DNA of 64,000 nt from positions 1 through 64,000 of the forward strand of contig NZ_WGNY01000028.1 of NCBI RefSeq assembly GCF_016124325.1, given 5' to 3'. Position 1 is the first letter of the stretch. Every line of letters starts with the position of its first letter. The position numbers were made by a program, and so were the translations under genes. The DNA is from Phenylobacterium sp. GTDB taxonomy: Bacteria; Pseudomonadota; Alphaproteobacteria; Caulobacterales; Caulobacteraceae. Below are positions 57,482 through 64,000 of this stretch, one piece after another. The notes beneath the pieces are model-generated. The model did no database searches and was not told the DNA's origin. It saw nothing but the letters and a program-made list of their open reading frames with translations.

Positions 57482-58885
57482 ATGAAGGTCCTGAAGCTGC
57501 TGGGCGGCGCGCTGGCCGCGCTCGCGCTCGGCGCCGCGCCCGCCGCGGCCAATCCGCCGAACGCGCTGGACGCCTATGTGGCGCGGCCCGACCCCAGCTT
57601 CGCCTGGCGCGTCGAGAAGACCTTCACCGGCCCCGGCTACCGCGGCGCGGTCCTGGAGCTGACCTCCCAGACCTGGCTGTCGCCCAAGGAGACCGATCGC
57701 TCGGTGTGGAAGCACTGGCTGGTGGTGACGATCCCGGACACGGTCGCCCACGACAAGGCGATGCTGTTCATCGACGGCGGCAACAACACCGACCCCGCGC
57801 CCAAGGGCCCGACCGGCTACCTCGCCAAGATGGCCACCGACACCAGCTCGGTGGTGGCCGAGCTGCGGCAGACGCCGAACCAGCCGATGCACCTGGCGGG
57901 CGACCCGTCCGGCAAGGCCCGGGTCGAGGACGAGATCATCGCCTACCAGTGGGCGCGCTACCTGAACGCCGGCAATCCCGACGCCCTGGTCCGCCTGCCG
58001 ATGGTCAAGGGCGCCTCGGCCGCCATGACCGCGGTCCAGCAGTATCTTCCGGGCGAGAAGCTGAAGGTCGACGGCTTCGTGGTGGCCGGGGCCTCCAAGC
58101 GCGGCTGGACGACGTGGCTCTCGGGCCTCCTCGACGAACGGGTGATCGGCATCGCGCCGCTGGTGATCAACACCCTCGACGTCGACGCTACGGCGATCCA
58201 TCACTGGCGCGCGCTGGGCTACTTTTCGCCGGCGCTGCAGGACTACGTCGACGAGCGCCTGATCCCCGACCAGATCGGCAAGCCGGTGCTGGAGGCCGTC
58301 AACGCGATCGAGGACCCGATCCGCTATCTCGACCGACCGCGAATGAAGATCCCGAAGTACGTGGTCAACGCCGTGGGCGACGAATACTTCCCGCCCGACA
58401 ACACGCGCTTCTCGTGGACGAAGTTGCCCGGGGACAAGCGCTTGCGGATGATCCCCAACGCCAACCACTCGCTGGCCTTAACCGATGTCACCGACAGCGT
58501 CACGGCTTGGTACGACGCCCTGATCAGCGGCCGGCCGATCCCCGAGCCCACCTGGACGGTGGCCAAGGACGGCACGGTGGTGGTCAGCGGCGCGCAGGGG
58601 GCTGAGGTGCGGCTCTGGCAGGCGACCAACCCCAAGGCCCGCGACTTCCGCGTCGCCACCCTGGGCCGGGCGTTCAAGGGCGAGGTGCTGGCGCCGCGGG
58701 CCGACGGGACCTACGCCGCGAAGGTCGCCGCGCCGGCCGAGGGCTTCACCGCCTGGTTTCTGGAGATGACCTATCCCAGTGGCGGCAAATACCCGTTCAA
58801 GTTCACCACCGAGGTCTATGTGACGCCCGACGTCTACCCCTACCGCTGGGAGGACGCGCGGCCGATCACCAAGCCCGACCGCTGA
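57482..58885 (+). CDS. PhoPQ-activated pathogenicity-related (PqaA-type) hydrolase, exported
   Basis: A 467-residue protein of the PhoPQ_related family. The signal peptide ends AAPAAA-N near residue 23. MLFIDGGNNTDP, VVAELRQTPNQPMHLAGDPSGKARVEDEIIAYQWARYL, and VDGFVVAGASKRGWTTWLSGLLDERV (nucleophile Ser205) are characteristic. KYVVNAVGDEYFPPDNTRFSW and MIPNANHSL supply the acid and His. GGGAGG precedes the ATG. The fold is an alpha/beta hydrolase; the family name comes from Salmonella regulation and does not imply virulence here. Its end lies 15 bases from the convergent DsrE gene. Confidence 0.9.
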   Translation: MKVLKLLGGALAALALGAAPAAANPPNALDAYVARPDPSFAWRVEKTFTGPGYRGAVLELTSQTWLSPKETDRSVWKHWLVVTIPDTVAHDKAMLFIDGGNNTDPAPKGPTGYLAKMATDTSSVVAELRQTPNQPMHLAGDPSGKARVEDEIIAYQWARYLNAGNPDALVRLPMVKGASAAMTAVQQYLPGEKLKVDGFVVAGASKRGWTTWLSGLLDERVIGIAPLVINTLDVDATAIHHWRALGYFSPALQDYVDERLIPDQIGKPVLEAVNAIEDPIRYLDRPRMKIPKYVVNAVGDEYFPPDNTRFSWTKLPGDKRLRMIPNANHSLALTDVTDSVTAWYDALISGRPIPEPTWTVAKDGTVVVSGAQGAEVRLWQATNPKARDFRVATLGRAFKGEVLAPRADGTYAAKVAAPAEGFTAWFLEMTYPSGGKYPFKFTTEVYVTPDVYPYRWEDARPITKPDR

Positions 58886-58900
58886 TCGCCGGACGGCCCG

Positions 58901-59446
58901 TCAGAACGGGTTGACCGTGTAGCCCTGCTGCTGGAGCAGGGCGAAGGCGGTCATGGCCGAGAGCGCCATCTTCACGCCGGGAAGCAGGTCGGCCTTGGTG
59001 ATGCCGCGGGCCGCCGCGGTCTGGCCGCAGAGGTAGATGTCGACGCCATGGGCGGTCAGGGCCGCGATCTCGGCCGCCGTGGCGTTGGTCTTGCCGTCCT
59101 TGCGCTGGGCGTAGGCCGCCGGGCCGAGCAGGTCGTCGGCCGCTGCGCCGTGGACCACGATCGCGATGTGGATGTTCTCCAGGGGCACGCCGGCCTCGAC
59201 GTTCATATTGATGAAGCGGGCCGCCGAATCGATGGCGCGGTTGACCTCGCCGGGCTTGGCCGCGTCGCTCACGTTGAAGGCCACCTTGAGCGTCGTCCCC
59301 GGCGGAATGGGCAGGTCGCTCTCGACGCTGGCGACGTCGCCGAACCCCTGGAAGACGGGGCCGCTGTGGAACCCTGCGCGCGGCGCCGCGACCGCCACGG
59401 CGGGCAGCAGGGCGAGGATGGCGAGGAGGGCGGGAAACCTGAACAT
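58901..59446 (-). CDS. DsrE-family protein, exported
   Basis: A 181-residue protein with a signal peptide (LLAILALLPAVAVA-A). The DsrE/F-like domain reads LKVAFNVSDAAKPGEVNRAIDSAARFINMNVEAGVPLENIHIAIVVHG, then AALTAHGVDIYLCGQTAAARGITKADLLPGVKMALSAMTAF, with the conserved Cys140 at the YLCGQT site used in sulfur-relay relatives. Export makes a cytosolic tRNA-thiolation role unlikely; periplasmic sulfur or redox handling is possible. Start ATG 59446 follows ACAGGA. It diverges from the aminotransferase gene. Confidence 0.88.
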   Translation of the reverse strand: MFRFPALLAILALLPAVAVAAPRAGFHSGPVFQGFGDVASVESDLPIPPGTTLKVAFNVSDAAKPGEVNRAIDSAARFINMNVEAGVPLENIHIAIVVHGAAADDLLGPAAYAQRKDGKTNATAAEIAALTAHGVDIYLCGQTAAARGITKADLLPGVKMALSAMTAFALLQQQGYTVNPF

Positions 59447-59602
59447 GGCGACGTCCTGTGCGGCTGAGCACTTGAAGGCTTAGCAAGACTTCGAGGCTCG
59501 ACCACGCCCTTATTCGGCCAGGCGCGGCCGCATCTCACAAAGACGCCTGGACTTGCTGCGCGCCATCTCCCGCGAAGCCGCGGAGATGAGTATGGATGCG
59601 CC

Positions 59603-60766
59603 ATGTTCGCGCCCACGCCGCGCCAAGCGGTGCAAGACCTCCGCCTGTCCAAGATCCGCGAGGTGGCGAACGCCGGCCTCGGGCGCGACGACATCCTGAC
59701 CTTCTGGTTCGGCGAGTCCGATCAGCCCACGCCCGAGTTCATCCGCCGCGCGGCCGCCGAGGCGCTGATGCAGGGGCGGACCTACTACACCCACAACCTG
59801 GGGCGAGCCGATCTGCGCCAGTCGCTGTCGGACTATCTGACCCGCCTGCATGGCGTACCGATCGGGCCCGATCGGCTGGCGGTCACCAGCGCCGGGGTCA
59901 ACGCCCTGATGCTGGCCGCCCAGCTCGTCGTTTCGCCGGGTGACCGCGCGGTGGTGGTGGGCCCGATCTGGCCGAATGTGGTGGAGATCCCGAAGATCCT
60001 GTCGGCCGAGGTTGAGGTGGTCCCGCTGGAGCCGGCGCAGGGCCGCTGGCGGCTCGACCTCGACCGGCTGATGGACGCGCTGACGCCCGATACGCGCCTG
60101 CTTGTCGTCAATTCGCCCAACAATCCCACCGGCTGGATGCTCTCCCCGGACGACCGCGCCGCCATACTCGAGCGCTGTCGCCGCAACGGGACGTGGCTGC
60201 TCTGCGACGACGTCTACGAGCGGCTCACCTTCGACCGGCCCACCGCGCCCTCGTTCCTGCCCCTGGCCACGCCGGAGGACCGGGTGATCGGGACCAACAG
60301 CTTCTCCAAGGCCTGGCGGATGACCGGCTGGCGGCTGGGCTGGATGGTCGTGCCGCCGCCGCTCCTGGACGGGCTGGGCGTGCTCATCGAATACAACACC
60401 TCCTGCGCGCCGGACTTCGTGCAGGAGGGGGCCAAGGCCGCCCTGGATCACGGCGACGCCTACGTCTCCGAGGTCCGCGCCGAACTGGCCGCCGCGCGCG
60501 ACCAGGTGCTGGGCGCGCTCAGGGCCATGCCGGGTGTCGAGGCGCCGCAGCCCGACGGCGGCTTCTACGCCTTCTTCAAGGTGGGGGGCTGTGCGGACTC
60601 CATGGCCCTGGCCAAGGACCTGATCCGCGAGGTGGGCCTGGGCCTGGCGCCCGGTTCGGCCTTCGGGCCCGAGGGTGAGGGGTGGTTGCGCTGGTGCTTC
60701 GCCGCGCGGCCCGAGAAGAACGCGGCGGGCCTGGAGCGGCTGGCCGACTATCTGAGCAGGCGGTAG
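59603..60766 (+). CDS. Class I/II PLP-dependent aminotransferase
   Basis: A 387-residue aspartate-aminotransferase-fold enzyme. YYTHNLGRADLRQSLSDYL near the N-terminus, VVNSPNNPTGWML (Asn174), LLCDDVYERL (Asp202, Tyr205), NSFSKAWRMTGWRLGW with PLP lysine Lys236, and the carboxylate-binding Arg in the C-terminal LRWCFA region are all present. No ribosome site is seen before ATG 59603, so the mRNA may be leaderless. The amino donor/acceptor is not identifiable; aromatic, aspartate or valine-pyruvate types are all possible. It overlaps the convergent DUF1294 gene by 19 bases. Confidence 0.9.
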   Translation: MFAPTPRQAVQDLRLSKIREVANAGLGRDDILTFWFGESDQPTPEFIRRAAAEALMQGRTYYTHNLGRADLRQSLSDYLTRLHGVPIGPDRLAVTSAGVNALMLAAQLVVSPGDRAVVVGPIWPNVVEIPKILSAEVEVVPLEPAQGRWRLDLDRLMDALTPDTRLLVVNSPNNPTGWMLSPDDRAAILERCRRNGTWLLCDDVYERLTFDRPTAPSFLPLATPEDRVIGTNSFSKAWRMTGWRLGWMVVPPPLLDGLGVLIEYNTSCAPDFVQEGAKAALDHGDAYVSEVRAELAAARDQVLGALRAMPGVEAPQPDGGFYAFFKVGGCADSMALAKDLIREVGLGLAPGSAFGPEGEGWLRWCFAARPEKNAAGLERLADYLSRR

Positions 60767-61023
60767 GCGACCCAGGCCAGCAGCACCGCCTGCACGCCGA
60801 AGATCACCCACAGCGACGTGCGGAACGGCTCTTTCCGCGTCTTGTGCCGCAGGATCTGCTGGCCCGCGATCGCGCCGGGCGTCCCCCCAAATGCGGCCAG
60901 CATCAGCAGGCGGCGCTCCAGCACGCGCCACTGCCGCCGCTCGGCGGCCCGCTTGTCGAGCGCGAAGGCGGCGAAGGTCACGCCGTTGATCGCCAACAGG
61001 TAGAGCGCGGCCAGCTCGAACAT
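60748..61023 (-). CDS. DUF1294 small membrane protein
   Basis: A 91-residue inner-membrane protein. YLLAINGVTFAAFALDKRAA, then LLMLAAFGGTPGAIAGQQILRHKTRKEPFRTSLWVIFGVQAVLLAW matches DUF1294, with the invariant GG.PGA..g....rHKT.K..F motif between membrane spans. Function is unknown; family members are sometimes fused to cold-shock domains. It follows the hypothetical gene at 61060 on the same strand by 36 bases. Confidence 0.85.
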   Translation of the reverse strand: MFELAALYLLAINGVTFAAFALDKRAAERRQWRVLERRLLMLAAFGGTPGAIAGQQILRHKTRKEPFRTSLWVIFGVQAVLLAWVAYRLLR

Positions 61024-61059
61024 CGCGCCGAGGCTGCGCCCGGGACGGTGAAGACCCCC

Positions 61060-61845
61060 TTACGCGCTCGGCGGTTCGGGCGGGGCGGGGGCGGGCGTCA
61101 CGTCGACCGTCGGCGCATCGAGCCCCGGGACGGTGTCGGTCGAAGGCGCTTCCGGCGGAGCGGTGTCGGTCGGCGCGCTGTCGGTGGGCGCGGCGTCGGC
61201 GGGCGTGGCTTCCGTCGCCGGGGTCTCCGTCGCTTCGGCTGGCGCGGCGTCATCCGACGCCTCGTTCACCCTGAATGTCGCGCCCATCAGCTTGGCGCGG
61301 GCTTCCAGATCGGACGCCACCCGTTCGCAGCGGGCGGGCAGGGCCCAGCTCATCCACTCCTGCGCCTTGCGCGCCTCGGTCACCTGGGGGCCGGTGTCCC
61401 AGATCTGGCGGCCCTGGCGCACGGCCTCGGCGCCGACCGCGTTGATCGGGCGCAGCGAGGCCTTCTCGGCGGCGGTGAGCGCCGTCTGGAACACCTTGAG
61501 CTGAGCCTGGCCGTCCTTCTGCATGTCGGCATAGACCTTCAGGTCGTCCTTCAGGCTCGATCCCGGCTTGCGGAACTGGCCCTCGATGCGGGTGACCTCG
61601 GGCATCACCTCGTCGTGCAGGTCGAGGTAGCCGCGCAGCGCGCCGTAGCACCAGGCCACGAACTGATAGTCGTCGCGCGGGGCGCCGGCGGGCAGGCGGT
61701 CTTCCTCCGCCTCGGCCGGTGGAGCAGCCTCAGGCTCGGCCGCCGCAGCTTCGGCCGGAGCCTCGGCGGGCGTCTCGGCCGGCGGCGGCTCGGCGGCCGG
61801 CGCATCCTGGACGAGGAGGGCGAGGGCGAAGGCGAGGGAGATCAT
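61060..61845 (-). CDS. Hypothetical exported protein with Pro/Ala/Glu-rich arms
   Basis: A 261-residue protein. A short hydrophobic N-terminus (MISLAFALALLVQDAPAA) may be a signal peptide. A low-complexity Pro/Ala/Glu segment (about 14-55) comes next, then a helical globular core (DDYQFVAWCYGALRGYLDLHDEVMPEVTRIEGQFRKPGSS ... WALPARCERVASDLEARAKLMG). The end is a second Pro/Ala/Thr-rich tail of about 70 residues. Two cysteines in the core could pair. ATG 61845 follows AAGG. I do not recognise the family; the layout suggests a periplasmic protein reaching through the cell wall. Confidence 0.75.
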   Translation of the reverse strand: MISLAFALALLVQDAPAAEPPPAETPAEAPAEAAAAEPEAAPPAEAEEDRLPAGAPRDDYQFVAWCYGALRGYLDLHDEVMPEVTRIEGQFRKPGSSLKDDLKVYADMQKDGQAQLKVFQTALTAAEKASLRPINAVGAEAVRQGRQIWDTGPQVTEARKAQEWMSWALPARCERVASDLEARAKLMGATFRVNEASDDAAPAEATETPATEATPADAAPTDSAPTDTAPPEAPSTDTVPGLDAPTVDVTPAPAPPEPPSA

Positions 61846-61891
61846 CGAAGGCCTTGTGGTGGCGAATTCTGGCAGCTTTGCGCCCGGCGGC

Positions 61892-64000
61892 TCAGTCCGC
61901 CGGACCGAACCCGCCGCCCCCGGGGGTCTCGATCTCGATGGCGTCGCCAGGCTGGACCGTAACGGAGAAACAGCCGGACAGTTCACTAGCCGCGCCCGAG
62001 GCCGCGATCAAACGCTGGCGGCCGGGGCGGCCGTCGCCGCCGCCCGCCAACCCCGGCGGCGCGTGATCGCGGCGCGAGGAAAGCAGGGCCGCCTCCATCG
62101 GGGCGAGGAACCGGATGCGCCGCCGCACGCCGTCGCCGCCGCGGTGCGCGCCATCGCCGCCCGAACCCTGGCGCACGCCGAACGTCTCCACCCGCACGGG
62201 GAAACGCCGCTCCAGGATCTCCGGATCGGTCAGCCGCGAGTTGGTCATATGGGTGTGGACCGCGCTGGCCCCGTCCGCGGTCGCCGTGGCGCCCGCGCCG
62301 CCGCAGATGGTCTCGTAGTACTGCCGCTGGTCGTCGCCGAAGGTGAAGTTGTTCATCGTGCCCTGGGCCGCGGCCATCACGCCCAGCGCCGCGTAGAGCG
62401 CGTCGACCACGTGCTGGCTGGTCTCGACGTTTCCGGCGACCACGGCGGCCGGCGGGCGCGGGTCCAGCATCGAGCCCTCGCGCGTGAGGATCTTCAGCGG
62501 CTCCAGGCAGCCGGCGTTCAGCGGGATATCGTCGTCCACCAGGGTGCGGAAGACATAGAGCGCCGCAGCGTCCACGATCGCCGACGGGGCGTTGAAGTTG
62601 GAGCCGAGCTGGTCGGCCGAGCCGGTGAAGTCCAGCACCGCCTCGCGGGCCGCCGCGTCGACGGTCGTACGCACCGCGATCTCGCCGCCGCCGTCCATGG
62701 GCATGCGCGCCGCGCCGTCCGACAGCCGCCCCACCGCGCGCCGCACCGCCTCGGCCGCGTTCTCCTGCACGAAGCCCATGTAGCGGGCCACGGCGTCGGC
62801 CCCGTAGGCGCGGATCATCTCCGATACGGCGCCGGCGCCGGCCTGGCAGGCGGCGACCTGGGCCTTGAGGTCGGCGATGTTGCGGTCGGGGGCCCGCGCC
62901 GGCCACTGGCCCGACGCCAGGGCCGCGCGGGTCTCGGCGTCGAGGAAGCGGCCGTCGCGCATGATCGGCAGGGCGTCCAGCAGCACGCCTTCCTCGTCGA
63001 TGGTGTGCGAGAACGGCGGCATGGAGCCGGGCTGAATCCCGCCCACGTCGGCGTGGTGGCCGCGGGCGGCGACGTAGAACGCCGGTTGCTCCTCCCCTGA
63101 AGGGGACACTTCGGGGGAGGTGGCGCGTAGCGCCGGAGGGGGCGTTTGGCGGCTTTGCGCCCCCTCCGTCTCGCGGCTAGCGCCGCGATCCACCTCCCCC
63201 GTCGTCTTCGCGACAGGGGAGGAGCTGGCCATGAACACCGGCATCACCACGGTGATGTCGGGCAGGTGGGTGCCGCCGGCGTAGGGGTTGTTCAGCGCGA
63301 AGGCCTGGCCCGGCTTCAGGTCGGGATGCCGGTCGCGCACCGCCCGGACGCTGGCGCCCATCGAGCCCAGGTGCACCGGCATGTGCGGGGCGTTGGCCAC
63401 CAGCCCGCCATCGGCGTCGAAAAGCGCGCAGGAGAAGTCGAGCCGTTCCTTGATGTTCACCGAGTGCGCCGTGCGCTCCAGCGCCGCGCCCATGGCCTCG
63501 GCCACGCCCATGAAGCGGCGGTTGAACAGCTCCAGGGTCACCGGGTCGGGCCGGTCGAGGGCGATCGCCTTGCGCGTCTCGCCGCCCACACGTGAGAGGC
63601 GGATCAGGCCGTCGGCGTCGGCGCGGGCCCGCCAGCCGGGCAGCACCGCGATCTGGGTGTCGGCGCGCACGACCAGCGCCGGGCCGTCGACGCGCGCGAG
63701 CGCGTCCGCCGCCACGATGGGCGCATCATGCCAGGCGCTGGCGGCGAACATCCTCACCTGCTCGTCCCGACCGAGGCCGAGGGCGTCGGTGGCCCCTGGA
63801 TCGGATGCGACCCGGTCTTCGCCCTGGTCGGTCGCGCGGGCGACCGCCTCGGCCTCCACGGCCGCGATCAGGATCGTGCGTTCGGGCTCGACGAAGCCGA
63901 ACAGCCGCTGGTGGGCCGCCTCGAAGTCGGCCTTGGCGCGGCCCGTGTCGGCCAGGACGACAGGCAATTCGGCGTCGGCCCCATCGTAGCGGAGCCGCAG
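61892..64000 (-). CDS. 5-Oxoprolinase / hydantoinase HyuA-HyuB fusion, C-terminal part
   Basis: The frame is open to the window edge, so the 5' end is missing. The visible ~700 residues begin with the end of the HyuA-type ATPase half ([31 protein letters not shown]). The complete HyuB half follows: [83 protein letters not shown], and a C-terminus in [15 protein letters not shown]. The fusion is normal for ATP-dependent 5-oxoprolinases, which open pyroglutamate or hydantoin rings. The odd point is a 46-codon insert between VVMPVFMA and [11 protein letters not shown], encoded by the palindromic element at 63088-63225. Confidence 0.92.
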   Translation of the reverse strand: MRLRYDGADAELPVVLADTGRAKADFEAAHQRLFGFVEPERTILIAAVEAEAVARATDQGEDRVASDPGATDALGLGRDEQVRMFAASAWHDAPIVAADALARVDGPALVVRADTQIAVLPGWRARADADGLIRLSRVGGETRKAIALDRPDPVTLELFNRRFMGVAEAMGAALERTAHSVNIKERLDFSCALFDADGGLVANAPHMPVHLGSMGASVRAVRDRHPDLKPGQAFALNNPYAGGTHLPDITVVMPVFMASSSPVAKTTGEVDRGASRETEGAQSRQTPPPALRATSPEVSPSGEEQPAFYVAARGHHADVGGIQPGSMPPFSHTIDEEGVLLDALPIMRDGRFLDAETRAALASGQWPARAPDRNIADLKAQVAACQAGAGAVSEMIRAYGADAVARYMGFVQENAAEAVRRAVGRLSDGAARMPMDGGGEIAVRTTVDAAAREAVLDFTGSADQLGSNFNAPSAIVDAAALYVFRTLVDDDIPLNAGCLEPLKILTREGSMLDPRPPAAVVAGNVETSQHVVDALYAALGVMAAAQGTMNNFTFGDDQRQYYETICGGAGATATADGASAVHTHMTNSRLTDPEILERRFPVRVETFGVRQGSGGDGAHRGGDGVRRRIRFLAPMEAALLSSRRDHAPPGLAGGGDGRPGRQRLIAASGAASELSGCFSVTVQPGDAIEIETPGGGGFGPAD
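63088..63225. repeat. 138-bp nested palindromic element inside a coding region
   Basis: Outer arms GCTCCTCCCCTG (63088-63099) and CAGGGGAGGAGC (63214-63225); middle arms CGGGGGAGGTGG (63112-63123) and CCACCTCCCCCG (63190-63201); inner arms GGAGGGGGCG (63135-63144) and CGCCCCCTCC (63158-63167) around a 13-base loop. All are perfect pairs. Two small hairpins lie between (GGCGC-GTA-GCGCC and GCGGC-TAGC-GCCGC). Elements of this kind are common between genes in Caulobacteraceae. 138 is a multiple of three and no stop arises in the oxoprolinase frame. Confidence 0.85.

Noticed and set aside
57482-58885. Virulence factor because of the family name PhoPQ-activated pathogenicity-related
   Set aside because: The name comes from Salmonella regulation; the protein is an exported alpha/beta hydrolase and nothing around it suggests virulence.
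63088-63225. Insertion sequence or frameshifted pseudogene in the oxoprolinase gene
   Set aside because: The element is 138 bp with no transposase, keeps the reading frame and leaves all conserved HyuB motifs intact, so the gene is not evidently broken.

Overview
The window is a GC-rich alphaproteobacterial chromosome segment. Its content fits Caulobacterales, closest in style to Phenylobacterium or Caulobacter. The pointers are three large TonB-dependent receptors, many CoA-linked catabolic genes, an UrcA-family protein, a PEPxxWA-CTERM protein, frequent TTG/GTG starts, ATGA/GTGA overlaps and dispersed palindromic repeats. The genus is an inference from style, not from a marker gene. I see no tRNA, rRNA, CRISPR array, prophage or insertion sequence.

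Layout. 1-322 is the tail of a methylmalonate-semialdehyde dehydrogenase. 737-4841 (minus) is a TetR - kinase - PLP phospho-lyase - C45 Ntn-hydrolase operon. 4993-10008 (plus) is an ECF sigma factor followed by acyl-CoA ligase, NTF2-like, phytanoyl-CoA dioxygenase-like, unknown and enoyl-CoA hydratase genes. The tetR and sigma genes diverge around a clear palindrome. 10145-19593 is a TonB receptor followed by two acyl-CoA dehydrogenases, a crotonase, a GPH-type transporter, an amidase and an SCP2-type thiolase. These genes are packed with start/stop overlaps and look like a beta-oxidation-style pathway. 19563-21914 holds two divergent AraC regulators around a phased 21-bp triple repeat. 22057-29458 is TonB receptor - acetoacetyl-CoA synthetase - MHS transporter - tannase-type esterase. 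29760-40873 has a second MHS transporter, a DUF3089 hydrolase, an M28-like protein, an SDR, a 1015-residue TonB receptor, another acyl-CoA ligase and a TetR regulator. A family of TTCAC-type dyads lies in front of several of these units.

From about 41 kb the content becomes mixed housekeeping and accessory: GntR-SPFH-hydrolase, a J-domain protein and BolA head to head, a three-subunit molybdenum hydroxylase, a single-domain response regulator, small proteins including a 29-residue peptide, UrcA, pirin, a crystallin-fold protein, a peptidyl-prolyl isomerase, a dicarboxylate/amino-acid symporter with a hairpin over its ribosome site, a PEP-CTERM protein beside a winged-helix/TPR regulator, a thioesterase, a PhoPQ-related hydrolase, DsrE, an aminotransferase, DUF1294 and a hypothetical. 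The right edge is a fused 5-oxoprolinase/hydantoinase gene cut by the window.

How it fits together (inference): 0-41 kb reads as catabolic loci for imported hydrophobic or esterified/amidated compounds, with outer-membrane uptake, inner-membrane transport, hydrolysis, CoA activation and beta-oxidation, each unit with its own regulator. The most unusual items are a 138-bp nested palindromic element inserted in frame inside the oxoprolinase gene, the kinase/phospho-lyase/C45 operon, the phased AraC repeats, the TTCAC dyad family, and the hairpin hiding the symporter ribosome-binding site.
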